DNA of 64,000 nucleotides from Sporosarcina sp. ACRSL (GTDB lineage Bacteria; Bacillota; Bacilli; Bacillales_A; Planococcaceae). The stretch's first letter is position 1; each line of letters opens with the position of its first letter. Below, one piece after another: positions 8,871 through 18,244 of the stretch. The stretch covers positions 186,001-250,000 of the forward strand of contig NZ_JAKRNT010000005.1 in NCBI RefSeq assembly GCF_022346605.1, written 5' to 3'. A program made the position numbers and the translations under genes. The notes below the pieces were generated by a model that saw only the letters and a list, made by a program, of their open reading frames with translations, did no database searches and was not told where the DNA came from.

Positions 8871-10796
8871 ATGACATTTCGCCAGTTCGCTTTTCGAAAT
8901 GTCGTGCGCAACCGTCGGATTTACGCTGCCTTCTTCATGGCGAGCGTTTTTTCGGTCATGGTGTTTTTTCTTTATTCCATGCTGCTGTTCCATCCGTCGA
9001 TTGAAGGAAGTGCGCTTCAGGAGATCGCGGTGCTCGGCATGGGGATTGCCGAAATCATTCTGTACATATTCACGATGTTCTTTCTGTTTTATTCGATGCG
9101 AGCCTTTTTGCTCGCAAGAACGAAGGAATTCGGCATCCTCCTTCATTTAGGGATGGAGAAGCGGCAGTTGCACCGTCTCATTTTCATTGAAACTCTCATT
9201 ATCGGTGCAGCTTCGATTGGCATCGGGATATTTTTAGGATATATGTTTTCGAAGTTTTTCTTTATGGTCGTCAAAAATATTGTCATGCTGCCGGCGCTTC
9301 CCTTGTATTTATCATGGGAACCTTTCGCGTTAACCGTCGGAGCATTCCTAAGCTTATTCATCATCATCTCTTGGGTCGCTCCGGTTTTCATCCGGACAGG
9401 TAATCTCGACGAATTGATTCGCGGAGAGGCTGTAGGTGGTGTCGGGCAGCATGGCTTTTCAAAAGTCCGTGGTGTGATCGGTCTTCTTCTAATTGGTCTG
9501 TCCTATTGCATGGCTGCTTTCACATCGAACAGCATCGTGATCGGGCTCATTTTCCTATTGCCTCCGCTCGCGACGCTTGGAACGTATTTCTTTTTCACGG
9601 ACTCATTGCCGTTCCTCCTTCATTTATTCAAAGTGCGGAAGGAGTTCTATTGGCGGCATTTTAGATTGCTCGCGATTTCGGAAGGCGTCATTCGGCTGAA
9701 AGAGAACGCCCGGATGTTTTTCATCGTGACAATCGTCTCAACGGTCGCGTTCATGTCGGTCGGTATCCTCGCGTCCCTCACGTCATTCGCGTCCCAATAC
9801 CGGGCAATGAACCCGCTCGGACTTGTCTACGAAAGCTTTCCGGGCAATGAACTCGAGGAGGAGCATATTAACCGGCTCGGCTATGAACTGAGGAAGAACG
9901 AGATCGACTACACATACGTCCGTTTCCCTATTCTGAAACAGCGGTCATCGTTGACGAGCTATACAGTGACGATCATCAAAGTTTCGAGCGTCAACAGGCT
10001 GTCAAAGTCACTTGGCTACCAGGCGTTCGAATTGAAGGAAGGAGAGGCACTCTTCCTGCCACCGACCGCCTCTACTTATGAGCAGCTGAACAGTCAAACT
10101 GTCGAGACGGTTCTAGAGGAAAGCGGCATTGCGGTACGGATTAACGGCGCTTATCCGTATCAATTGTTCCCGGCTCATGCGATCGGTACAAACACGATCA
10201 TCTTGAATGATGCTGACTATACGAAGTTAGCTGAGCTAGTTGAGCCATCTTCCGTCTATCACGCCTTCGATATCCCAGACTGGCAGAACACGAAAAACAT
10301 CGGGTTGAAGATCGAGAATACATTGACGGAATCGCTGTTGACTGGGACGCGCAGCGAACTGCGCTTCAACTTTGACAACCCGGGACTCAATTATTCCATC
10401 ATGCGCACAACGTTTACGCTGTTACTATTCATCGGGCTGTTGCTCGCAGGGGTGTTCCTGCTGGCCGCGGGAAGTTTTATCTACTTCCGTCTCTATACAT
10501 CGCTCGAAAGCGACCGCAAGCAATTCGATGTGCTGAAGCGCATGGGGATTACGGACAAGGAATTTAAAAAAATCGTCAACCGACAGCTCATCCCGCAGTT
10601 TTTTGTTCCATGGGGCGTGGCCCTCGTCCATAGCTCATTTGCGTTCCTGTCGTTGCAAGTCATTTGGGACGCCCTCGCGGAAATTTCCATCGTCCGCGAA
10701 CTGACGATGGTGCTCGTCGGCTTTACGGTTTTACAAATCATTTATTTCTACCTCATCCGTTGGCGCTATTTAGCCCATATCAGGATACCGGGTTGA
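8871..10796 (+). CDS. ABC transporter permease, FtsX type (BceB-like)
   Basis: 641-aa permease with about ten membrane helices: one at the N-terminus, groups around 50-300, and three at the end. A large soluble extracellular region (about 305-505) lies before the final helices, the hallmark of BceB-type permeases that bind peptide-lipid complexes. GGAGGAG precedes ATG 8871. It closes the four-gene set regulator-kinase-ATPase-permease. The hairpin at 10804-10825 (CCTTCCC/GGGGAAGG) is a weak terminator candidate because no T run follows it. Confidence 0.9.
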   Translation: MTFRQFAFRNVVRNRRIYAAFFMASVFSVMVFFLYSMLLFHPSIEGSALQEIAVLGMGIAEIILYIFTMFFLFYSMRAFLLARTKEFGILLHLGMEKRQLHRLIFIETLIIGAASIGIGIFLGYMFSKFFFMVVKNIVMLPALPLYLSWEPFALTVGAFLSLFIIISWVAPVFIRTGNLDELIRGEAVGGVGQHGFSKVRGVIGLLLIGLSYCMAAFTSNSIVIGLIFLLPPLATLGTYFFFTDSLPFLLHLFKVRKEFYWRHFRLLAISEGVIRLKENARMFFIVTIVSTVAFMSVGILASLTSFASQYRAMNPLGLVYESFPGNELEEEHINRLGYELRKNEIDYTYVRFPILKQRSSLTSYTVTIIKVSSVNRLSKSLGYQAFELKEGEALFLPPTASTYEQLNSQTVETVLEESGIAVRINGAYPYQLFPAHAIGTNTIILNDADYTKLAELVEPSSVYHAFDIPDWQNTKNIGLKIENTLTESLLTGTRSELRFNFDNPGLNYSIMRTTFTLLLFIGLLLAGVFLLAAGSFIYFRLYTSLESDRKQFDVLKRMGITDKEFKKIVNRQLIPQFFVPWGVALVHSSFAFLSLQVIWDALAEISIVRELTMVLVGFTVLQIIYFYLIRWRYLAHIRIPG

Positions 10797-10899
10797 CCAT
10801 TGCCGCCTTCCCTCATGTGGGGAAGGTTGAGGTAATTATTTTCTTGAAATAAAAAGTGTTTCCCATCGATGTGTGATATGCATAGATTTTCTAAAAGTA

Positions 10900-10957
10900 T
10901 TGTAAACTTTAAATTTTTCTTATATAATAATAGCGGGATTGAATGAATAGTCATTCA
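10900..10957 (+). promoter_or_regulatory. Promoter with FadR operator upstream of acyl-CoA ligase
   Basis: TTGTAA (10900-10905), 17-nt spacer, TATAAT (10923-10928). Downstream, at 10940-10957, lies the perfect 18-bp palindrome-like site TGAATGAATAGTCATTCA. This matches the operator consensus of Bacillus FadR, the TetR-type repressor of fatty acid degradation. A repressor bound there would block the promoter, with relief by long-chain acyl-CoA. Confidence 0.85.
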
Positions 10958-10982
10958 TTTTATGAAAGGGAGGATGTTCAGT

Positions 10983-12536
10983 ATGAATTTGGTAACTCAA
11001 GTTTACGAAACATCAAAGCTGCAGCCTGGGAAAACTGCATATCACTTCATGGGGAAAGACACTACGTATGCAGAGTTCGATCAGTCAGTGTCAATGTTTG
11101 CGTCTGCATTGGAGGATTTAGGAATCGAAAAAGGGGATCATATCGCCTTACTGTTAGGGAATACGCCGCATTTCCTCATTTCGCTTTATGCGACGATGCG
11201 AATCGGGGCGACTGCGATTCCAATCAATCCGATTTATTCACCTGACGAAATTTCATACATTTTACATAATAGCGATGCGAAGGCGGTTATTGCGCTCGAT
11301 CAATTACTGCCTTTAGTCGAGAAAGCATCCGCTTCGTTCCCATCGATCGAGCAGTATATCATCTGTGAAATGACTGCTGACATCGGGGAGAAAGTGGCGG
11401 CATTGCCGGATCGTGTGAAAGCGAAAGTGAAACTGTTTTCCGAGTTGATCAAGACAGGTCGTCCGGATTTCGAACCTGTCGCAGTTGACGGAAATGAAAC
11501 CGCTGTCATCTTGTATACGTCCGGAACGACGGGCTATCCGAAAGGCGCGATGCTGACGCATCATAATTTATATTCGAATGCGCGTGATGTCGCGGATTAT
11601 TTAGGGTTCGCGGAAAACGACCGGGTCGTCGCAACGTTGCCTGTTTTCCACGTGTTCGCGCTAACTGTCGTCGTCAACGCACCATTGCTTAGAGGAGCGA
11701 CGATCTTGCTCGTGCCGCGATTCAGCCCGGCGGATGTGTTCCAAACGATAAAGAGGCAAAAGGCAACCGTGTTTGCGGGAGTGCCAACGATGTACAATTT
11801 CCTGTATCAATTCCCGGAAGCCAAACCCGCGGATTACAGCACAATCCGCCTATCGATTTCGGGAGGGGCGTCGATGCCGGTCGCGTTGCTGCACAACTTT
11901 GAGAATAAATTCAACGTGAAAATCTCAGAAGGCTACGGCCTATCAGAAGCGTCTCCAGTCACATGCTTTAATCCGCTAGACCGCGAACGGGTGCCGGGAT
12001 CGATCGGCACGAATATCGTCAATGTCGTGAATAAAGTTGTCGACGAATTTGGCGATGAAGTGCCAGTCGGCGAAGTCGGCGAGCTCGTCGTCCAAGGGCC
12101 GAACGTCATGAAAGGCTATTACAAAATGCCGGAAGAAACCGCCGTTGCCATCCGTGACGGTTGGCTGTACACGGGCGACTTGGCCAAACAGGATGAAAAA
12201 GGCTATTTCTATATCGTCGACCGGAAAAAAGACTTGATCATCGTCGGCGGCTATAACGTCTATCCGCGCGAAGTCGAAGAGGTGCTCTTCACACATGAAG
12301 ACATCGTCGAAGCCGCTGTCGTCGGCGCTCCAGATCCCGACTTCGGCGAACAAGTCCAAGCTTTCGTCGTTGTGAAAGAGGGATCTAAAGTGGACGCCGA
12401 ACAACTGAAAGCTTACTGTGCGAGCCGCCTCGTGAAATACAAAATACCGAATGTTATCGAGTTTTTGGACGAGCTGCCGAAGAATACGACCGGTAAAATT
12501 TTGCGCCGCTCGTTGAAAGATCGAGTGAGGCAGTAA
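10983..12536 (+). CDS. Long-chain fatty acid-CoA ligase
   Basis: 517-aa AMP-forming acyl-CoA synthetase; activates fatty acids to acyl-CoA for beta-oxidation. The phosphate-binding loop is LYTSGTTGYPKGAML (about 180), then the adenine motif GYGLSEASP, the hinge/ribose motif GWLYTGDLA and the C-terminal catalytic lysine in PKNTTGKILRR. ATG 10983 is chosen because GGGAGG lies 8 nt upstream; the earlier in-frame ATG at 10962 has none. Its upstream FadR box links it to the fatty acid degradation regulon (compare B. subtilis lcfA/yhfL). A terminator follows. Confidence 0.93.
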   Translation: MNLVTQVYETSKLQPGKTAYHFMGKDTTYAEFDQSVSMFASALEDLGIEKGDHIALLLGNTPHFLISLYATMRIGATAIPINPIYSPDEISYILHNSDAKAVIALDQLLPLVEKASASFPSIEQYIICEMTADIGEKVAALPDRVKAKVKLFSELIKTGRPDFEPVAVDGNETAVILYTSGTTGYPKGAMLTHHNLYSNARDVADYLGFAENDRVVATLPVFHVFALTVVVNAPLLRGATILLVPRFSPADVFQTIKRQKATVFAGVPTMYNFLYQFPEAKPADYSTIRLSISGGASMPVALLHNFENKFNVKISEGYGLSEASPVTCFNPLDRERVPGSIGTNIVNVVNKVVDEFGDEVPVGEVGELVVQGPNVMKGYYKMPEETAVAIRDGWLYTGDLAKQDEKGYFYIVDRKKDLIIVGGYNVYPREVEEVLFTHEDIVEAAVVGAPDPDFGEQVQAFVVVKEGSKVDAEQLKAYCASRLVKYKIPNVIEFLDELPKNTTGKILRRSLKDRVRQ

Positions 12537-12544
12537 GTGCGGAG

Positions 12545-12575
12545 GCCCTTCCACGTGGCGTGGTAGGGCTTTTTT
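12545..12575 (+). terminator. Terminator after acyl-CoA ligase
   Basis: GCCCT-T-CCAC...GTGG-T-AGGGC hairpin followed by TTTTTT. Confidence 0.88.
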
Positions 12576-12639
12576 GGCAAGGGCTCAATTGAAGGATTTT
12601 CACCTTTCTTGGCGAATAGTGTCAGTGGGGGTGAGATAA

Positions 12640-12855
12640 GTGATATCAACATTTACAAAGGGACAGTATATTGGTGAATTCACTTTAGGGCCTGGTATTC
12701 CGAATATGAGGTCTGGTGTAGATCGAATTGTAGGGATGTGCAAAAGAGAAAACGGAGCTCAAGAAGTCGAAATCCATCAGGTTCTATGGTGTGGTGAAAA
12801 CAAGTACGCGGTTATTTTAAACTATTATAAAGCATCGAAGACTAATATTTATTAA
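12640..12855 (+). CDS. Hypothetical 71-aa protein
   Basis: A small open frame with a GTG start behind GGGGGTGAGA, followed at once by a good terminator; both support a real gene. The protein begins MISTFTKGQYIGEFTLGPGI and has two cysteines (VGMCKRE, LWCGEN) and no signal peptide or membrane segment. I do not recognise a family. Neighbours (acyl-CoA ligase upstream, convergent LysR gene downstream) give no hint of function. Confidence 0.55.
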   Translation: MISTFTKGQYIGEFTLGPGIPNMRSGVDRIVGMCKRENGAQEVEIHQVLWCGENKYAVILNYYKASKTNIY

Positions 12856-12880
12856 GCACTCAATTCTTTGGGTGCTTTTT
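12854..12880 (+). terminator. Terminator after 71-aa gene
   Basis: AAGCACTC-AATTCTTT-GGGTGCTT stem followed by T run. Confidence 0.85.
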
Positions 12881-13005
12881 CTATGCCTAAAATAAAGGAG
12901 GCGGATGGTGATATGAAGCTTAGAACCCTGAAAAGCAGAAAGAGCCTTGATAAGTGGTCGAGGGATGCTCCAAAATTCCCCGTTGAAGGTCCATTCCACC
13001 ATCCA

Positions 13006-13887
13006 CTACCCAAAATAATAAGCCGAAATCTCCCGAATGAACTCTTCCTCCAATTCGCCTTTCTTTTTCACGAGAATGAACGTTGAAACGGTCGGCAACC
13101 GAAAAAGATCGAAATGCGGGCGCATGAGCCGGCCTTCTGTCAGTTCGCGGCGGACGATGGAATGGGGGAGGAACGAGACGCCGAGCCCTTCCTGGATGAA
13201 GCGTTTCGCGATATGCGGCTGTGTCACTTTCATCGTACGTAACCCCGGTACATGTTTGTTCAAAACGACAAGCAAATCGTCCCAATAGACGGGGTGATGA
13301 TGCGTCAGTAAATAATTCCCGAGCAACGCCTCCTCCACATCGACAGGCGGCCCGCTTTCCTCGTCGTAGCTATCATTTGGTGTAATGAAAACAATCGGAT
13401 CATCGTAGACACGGAACGACTCAATGCCTTTTAACGTTGCGTCCAACGCCGAAATGCCCAAATGGACTTCGCCCGAATCGACAAGCTGCTCGATCATCGC
13501 GGATTCTTCCACTCGGATCGTGATTTCCACATCAGTATGCCGCTCCATGAACGTCCGCAAGAAATACGGTAAAATCGTCTCCGCCATGAGCGGCGAAATG
13601 GCGATTGTCCACATCCGGCGATACCCTTGTGCAAATGCATGCATCCGATTCACGCTATCATCCAACCGCGCCAACAGCTTCGTCGCTTCTGCGTAAAATA
13701 ATCTACCCGCATCGGTCAACGAAACACGATTATTGATCCGGTCGAATAGCTGAACACCTAACTGCTCCTCAAGAAGCTTAATATGTACCGTGACCGTCGG
13801 CTGCGACAACAGCAATTTCTCTGATGCCTTCCTGAAGTTCAATGTCTCCGCCGCCACGACGAATGTTCGAAGCCATTGCGTATCCAT
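13006..13887 (-). CDS. LysR-family regulator, divergent from citrate synthase (CitR-like)
   Basis: 293-aa LysR-type regulator. The N-terminal winged helix-turn-helix (about 1-65) reads TFVVAAETLNFRKASEKLLLSQPTV in two overlapping pieces, followed by a substrate-binding-fold effector domain. The start at 13887 (MDTQWLRTF) matches LysR N-termini and has a GGGGG run just upstream; the frame extends to 13938 without a better site. It is transcribed away from the citrate synthase gene with a ~107-nt shared promoter region. That is the arrangement of B. subtilis citR-citA, where CitR represses citA; CcpC-like control is an alternative. Confidence 0.85.
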   Translation of the reverse strand: MDTQWLRTFVVAAETLNFRKASEKLLLSQPTVTVHIKLLEEQLGVQLFDRINNRVSLTDAGRLFYAEATKLLARLDDSVNRMHAFAQGYRRMWTIAISPLMAETILPYFLRTFMERHTDVEITIRVEESAMIEQLVDSGEVHLGISALDATLKGIESFRVYDDPIVFITPNDSYDEESGPPVDVEEALLGNYLLTHHHPVYWDDLLVVLNKHVPGLRTMKVTQPHIAKRFIQEGLGVSFLPHSIVRRELTEGRLMRPHFDLFRLPTVSTFILVKKKGELEEEFIREISAYYFG

Positions 13888-13994
13888 CCCCCAACCGCCT
13901 TCCTGATTAATAAAATTAATCAAATCATTCCAAAACATTCAATTTACCTAATTATACCTTTCTCTTATACTGAAGAAAAGGAGGAGGAATGATC

Positions 13995-15068
13995 ATGTTT
14001 CAAAAAGGTTTGAAAGATGTCGTTGCAGTACACACGAAAATCGCTTCAGTCGAAGGGGATATTGGAGAACTCCGTTACCGTGGGGTCCTAGTAGGTGAGC
14101 TTATCAATGAGCATTCATTCGAGGAGATTGCATATTTCCTCTGGAACGGAAAATTCCCGGACGAAAACGAATCATTTACACTTCAAGACGGAAGAGACTT
14201 ACCCCCTCATGTAAAAAAGATCATCGACGCTCTCCCGCCCGAAACGCCATTGATGGACGCGATGCGTACCGCCATATCTGCATACGTGCATGAAAGTTTC
14301 ACGAATCAATCGATCGAACAGCAAGCGCTTCATCTCACAGCGGCGCTGCCCGTCATCATCGCGAGACATTACCGGAACGCGAACGGACTACTAATCATAG
14401 AGCCGGACCCAGCTTTATCCCATACAGCCAACTACTTATGGATGCTTACCGGCACTAAACCTTCAGACGTCCATGTTGAATCGCTTGAAACGTATTTGAA
14501 ATTGACGATGGAACACGGGATGAACGCGTCCACTTTCGCAGCCAGGGTGACCATTTCCACTGAGTCAGATCTGACGGCAGCTGTCACGTCCGCTCTCGGC
14601 ACGATGAAAGGGCCATTGCATGGCGGCGCTCCTTCAGCGGTCATCGAACTGCTTGAAGAGATTGGCACAATCGAAAACATCCGACCGATCATCGAGCAAA
14701 AATTGCAAACCGGCGAACGGATCATGGGATTCGGCCACCGCATTTATAAAACGGAAGATCCCCGTTCGATCATATTACGAGACAAATGCGAAAACCTGTC
14801 AGGGAAAGACGGGTGGCTCGACCTCGCGACAGCGGCCGAAAAAGAGATTATCGCATTGCTCGAAACATACAAGCCTGGTCGTAAACTATACACGAACGTC
14901 GAGTATTACGCAGCCGCAATCATGCGCGCGATTAACATGCCGCCAGAACTGTTCACCCCGACATTCAGCGCAGCGAGAATGGTGGGATGGACGGCCCACG
15001 CCATCGAACAATTAAGCGACAACACGATCTTCCGGCCGCAATCCGTCTATATCGGAAAAAAGTCTTGA
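13995..15068 (+). CDS. Citrate synthase (CitA-like)
   Basis: 357-aa type II citrate synthase; condenses acetyl-CoA and oxaloacetate to citrate. Conserved segments are the catalytic-histidine region MEHGMNASTF, GPLHGGAPSAV (second histidine), GFGHRIYKTEDPRS, and a C-terminal arginine region. AAGGAGGAG sits so close to ATG 13989 that the in-frame ATG 13995 is better spaced. The neighbouring divergent LysR gene suggests the minor, regulated synthase rather than the main citZ; a 2-methylcitrate synthase role (MmgD-like) cannot be excluded from sequence alone. Confidence 0.9.
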   Translation: MFQKGLKDVVAVHTKIASVEGDIGELRYRGVLVGELINEHSFEEIAYFLWNGKFPDENESFTLQDGRDLPPHVKKIIDALPPETPLMDAMRTAISAYVHESFTNQSIEQQALHLTAALPVIIARHYRNANGLLIIEPDPALSHTANYLWMLTGTKPSDVHVESLETYLKLTMEHGMNASTFAARVTISTESDLTAAVTSALGTMKGPLHGGAPSAVIELLEEIGTIENIRPIIEQKLQTGERIMGFGHRIYKTEDPRSIILRDKCENLSGKDGWLDLATAAEKEIIALLETYKPGRKLYTNVEYYAAAIMRAINMPPELFTPTFSAARMVGWTAHAIEQLSDNTIFRPQSVYIGKKS

Positions 15069-15147
15069 AATAAATCAAAATATTAAAAGGGAAAACTCCT
15101 CCGGATGTCGAAATATGTAGGAGAGAAAAATAGAAGGGGGAATTCCC

Positions 15148-17118
15148 ATGAGAAACTTACAAACAGAAGATTTATTCAAACTGCAATCGGTCACGAATCC
15201 ACAGCTTTCGCCTGATGGAAAAGAAGCAGTATTCATCAAAACGCATATCGACGAAGAGGAAAATAAATATATTTCCAACCTATACCACATCGACTTAGCG
15301 ACGAAAGAAACGACGCAATGGACATACGGAAAACACCGTGTCAGCTCGCCAAAATGGTCCGCGGACGGCAAGCAGATCGCTTTTTTGTCGAATCGCGATG
15401 ATAAAAATCAGCTTTACATCCTTTCCGCCCGCGGAGGCGAAGCGAAAAAGCTCACTTCATTTGAAAAGGGTGTTTCCAGCTTCGAATGGTCACCATGCGG
15501 AACGAAAATCTGGTTTGACGCTTCTGTGAAGGAAGGCAAGAAGTTCACGGACAAAGAAGAGAAGGATGAAAAGAAAAAGCCTGAACCGGTTCGCGTGACA
15601 AAAATGAAATATAAAATGGACGGCGTCGGTTTATTGCCGCAGGATTCATTCAAGCAAATCGGTGTCATCGACATTGCAACGGAAGAAGTTACTCAATTTA
15701 CGGAAGGGAATCACCAGCATACGTTACAGGCTGTTTCGAATGACGGCAAACAGCTCGTCATCGGTGTGAACCGGAGCGAGAATTTGGATCATGAATTCCG
15801 CCAACCTCTTTATTTAGTCGATATCGAGTCGAAAGAAGAGACGGTCATCGTCGAAGAACAAGGCTACTACGGTGGTGCTAGATTCTCATTCGACGACAAC
15901 TATATCGCTTTTGTCGGCTCGGATCGCACGTTCCAAAACGCGACGCACGGCAATTTGTATGTATATGACACGAGACGTGGCAATACAATCAATATTACGG
16001 AAAGCGTTGATGCTCCGGTCGGGGATTATACGGTTGCGGACCATCAGCAAGGGGCAAGTGCACCAAGTGCTGAATGGACGAAGGACAATCATTTGTATTT
16101 CCAACTTTCTGCGATGGGCGATGTCCGCCTTTATTTCGCGACGCTTGAAGGGGAGCTGTATCCGGCAACTGCTGAAAACGAGCACGTCTATGGCTATGCC
16201 GTCCATCGGGAAGGCGATTTCGCGTTAGTCGCGGTGAGCGATCCGGTAAATCCAGGCGAAATTTATCAATTGACGATTGCAACGGGCGAAAGGGAAGCCC
16301 TTACTTCATTCAATAAAGACTATTTGCAGGAAGTGAAACTCGTTAAGCCGGAAGCGATTGTATTCAAAGGCGCGAAAGACTGGGATGTGCACGGTTGGCT
16401 CATGAAACCGGCTGGCTACAAGGAAGGGGAGAAGTACCCACTAATCGTTAACATCCACGGTGGACCGCATACGATGTACGGGAATTCTTTCTTCCATGAA
16501 ATGCAGCTTTTTGCAGCGAAGGGGTATGGTGTGTTATACACTAATCCGCGCGGCAGCCACGGCTACAGCCAGGAATTTGTTGATGCAGTTCGCGGTGATT
16601 ACGGCGGCGGCGACTATGCAGACATTATGGCGTCGGTCGACTATGTTTTGGCGGAAAATGAATGGATTGACGGAGATCGCCTCGGTGTAACGGGTGGCAG
16701 CTACGGTGGCTTCATGACGAACTGGATCGTCGGCCATACGAACCGTTTCAAAGCGGCGGTGACGCAACGTTCAATCTGTAACTGGATCAGTTTCTTCGGC
16801 GTATCCGACATCGGCTACTACTTCAGCGACTGGCAAATCGCGGCAGACATGAAGGACGTTGAAACACTTTGGAAGCATTCACCGTTGAAATACGCGGAGA
16901 ACGTGGAGACGCCACTATTGATTCTACATTCGGAAAAAGACTTCCGCTGCCCAATCGAACAAGCGGAACAGCTATATATTACATTAAAGAGCATGGGGAA
17001 AGAGACGGAATTCGTCCGTTTCCCGGATGCTGACCATAACTTATCGCGGACCGGTGCACCGAATCTGCGTGTTGAGAGGTTGAACGAGATTACGGGCTGG
17101 TTCGAGAAATACCTATAA
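15148..17118 (+). CDS. yuxL: S9 family acylaminoacyl-type peptidase
   Basis: 656-aa cytoplasmic serine peptidase of the prolyl oligopeptidase family. Residues 1 to about 390 form a beta-propeller with repeated SPDGKEAVF, SADGKQIAF-type blades that gates access. The C-terminal alpha/beta hydrolase domain has HGGPHTMYG, the nucleophile GGSYGGFMT (about 515), Asp in SEKDFRCP and His in DADHNLSRTG. Full length and intact; resembles B. subtilis YuxL. A GGGGG-type site precedes ATG 15148. The acetyltransferase gene starts 17 nt after it, so co-transcription is likely. Confidence 0.92.
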   Translation: MRNLQTEDLFKLQSVTNPQLSPDGKEAVFIKTHIDEEENKYISNLYHIDLATKETTQWTYGKHRVSSPKWSADGKQIAFLSNRDDKNQLYILSARGGEAKKLTSFEKGVSSFEWSPCGTKIWFDASVKEGKKFTDKEEKDEKKKPEPVRVTKMKYKMDGVGLLPQDSFKQIGVIDIATEEVTQFTEGNHQHTLQAVSNDGKQLVIGVNRSENLDHEFRQPLYLVDIESKEETVIVEEQGYYGGARFSFDDNYIAFVGSDRTFQNATHGNLYVYDTRRGNTINITESVDAPVGDYTVADHQQGASAPSAEWTKDNHLYFQLSAMGDVRLYFATLEGELYPATAENEHVYGYAVHREGDFALVAVSDPVNPGEIYQLTIATGEREALTSFNKDYLQEVKLVKPEAIVFKGAKDWDVHGWLMKPAGYKEGEKYPLIVNIHGGPHTMYGNSFFHEMQLFAAKGYGVLYTNPRGSHGYSQEFVDAVRGDYGGGDYADIMASVDYVLAENEWIDGDRLGVTGGSYGGFMTNWIVGHTNRFKAAVTQRSICNWISFFGVSDIGYYFSDWQIAADMKDVETLWKHSPLKYAENVETPLLILHSEKDFRCPIEQAEQLYITLKSMGKETEFVRFPDADHNLSRTGAPNLRVERLNEITGWFEKYL

Positions 17119-17135
17119 GAACCGGAGGATTTTAG

Positions 17136-17681
17136 TTGTCATACACTCTAGAAGGCGTAACGATCCGACCAATTAAAGAAGAAGATTTGCATCGCATGTG
17201 GGAATTAAGCTTCAAAGAGAAGAATCCCGAGTGGAAGAAATGGGATGCCCCGTACTTTGAGCACGTGACGATGACGTACGAAGAGTTCCTGGAAAGGAAA
17301 GAGCAAATCGTCGATCAAGGCGATTACTGGGCCATCGAAGTGGACGGCGAGTTGATCGGCATGGTGAGCTACTATTGGGAGCACCAGCCGTCCCTCTGGC
17401 TTGAGATGGGCATTCTCATCTACGAGCCGAAATATTGGAGTGGCGGCTATGGAACGAAGGCGCTCACGATGTGGATCGATCATTTATTCAATGAAATGCC
17501 GCTCGTCCGCGTCGGCCTTACGACGTGGTCGGGTAACGCCCGGATGATCCGCGTCGCCGAAAAGCTCGGCATGACGATGGAAGCCCGCATCCGCAAAGTC
17601 CGCTATTGGGAAGGCGTCTACTACGACTCGATTCGGATGGGCATGCTTCGTGAGGAATGGGAAGCGCATAAAGCGAAATGA
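17136..17681 (+). CDS. GNAT family N-acetyltransferase
   Basis: 181-aa acetyl-CoA-dependent transferase of the RimJ/RimL type. The acetyl-CoA loop region reads PKYWSGGYGTKAL and the C-terminal block GNARMIRVAEKLGMTMEARIRK is typical. TTG start with GGAGG upstream. The stop overlaps the next start (ATGA), and it follows the S9 peptidase closely. The substrate (protein N-terminus or small amine) is not deducible. Confidence 0.88.
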   Translation: MSYTLEGVTIRPIKEEDLHRMWELSFKEKNPEWKKWDAPYFEHVTMTYEEFLERKEQIVDQGDYWAIEVDGELIGMVSYYWEHQPSLWLEMGILIYEPKYWSGGYGTKALTMWIDHLFNEMPLVRVGLTTWSGNARMIRVAEKLGMTMEARIRKVRYWEGVYYDSIRMGMLREEWEAHKAK

Positions 17682-18223
17682 GATGGTCGAAAGTTAAGCA
17701 ACTGGCGGAAGGATTGCTTTGCGAGTCGCTCAAAGGACGCATCGAATACCATTATGTCATCCACCGGAAAAGCCACGACCAACCGGGGACGTTCCGGATC
17801 ACCTTTGACGGTAAGGAGATTTTTCGAGCTTCGGATATTCCCTACAACATCGCTGCCAATACTCGAGGTCAGGAATTAACTGAGGAGAGGGCACTCTCAT
17901 TGAAATGGGATTCTGATTGGAAGAAGATGTGGGAATCAAATGAACTTAAGCAACTTCACGCCGCATATGATGATGCCGAAACAGAAGTGAGAGAGAGCGG
18001 CTTATATCCCGCATATGAAATCATCGGGCTACTGTTCGATTACATCCATATGGCCTTTGACAAAGCGCTCACCTATGAGCATCCTTTCATCCGGGCCATT
18101 GCCTTATTCGACCGGCGCCTCGGGAAAAGAAGATGGGCCAACATGAACGTTGAAGCAGAAGCAGACCTTGTAAGGGATTTTTACAAGCTTCGCATGAAAG
18201 CAGAAGAGGATCGTATGTCGTAA
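17678..18223 (+). CDS. Conserved hypothetical protein, 181 aa
   Basis: Starts MRWSKVKQLAEGLLCESLKG and contains IEYHYVIHRKSHDQPGTFRI and a C-terminal segment AIALFDRRLGKRRW. No signal peptide or membrane helix. It resembles a conserved family I associate with the name SF0329, of unknown function; that identification is tentative. ATGA overlap with the acetyltransferase suggests translational coupling in the yuxL-like operon. Its last codons form part of the terminator stem at 18204-18244. Confidence 0.75.
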   Translation: MRWSKVKQLAEGLLCESLKGRIEYHYVIHRKSHDQPGTFRITFDGKEIFRASDIPYNIAANTRGQELTEERALSLKWDSDWKKMWESNELKQLHAAYDDAETEVRESGLYPAYEIIGLLFDYIHMAFDKALTYEHPFIRAIALFDRRLGKRRWANMNVEAEADLVRDFYKLRMKAEEDRMS

Positions 18224-18244
18224 TGACACACGATCCTCTTTTTT
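18204..18244. terminator. Terminator between convergent genes
   Basis: AAGAGGATCGT / ACGATCCTCTT stem followed by TTTTTT. It overlaps the 3' end of the 181-aa gene and abuts the end of the - strand kinase fusion, so it may serve both. Confidence 0.85.

Noticed and set aside
10804-10825. Strong terminator after the BceB-like gene
   Set aside because: The stem CCTTCCC/GGGGAAGG is present but not followed by a T run, so it was not listed as a terminator.
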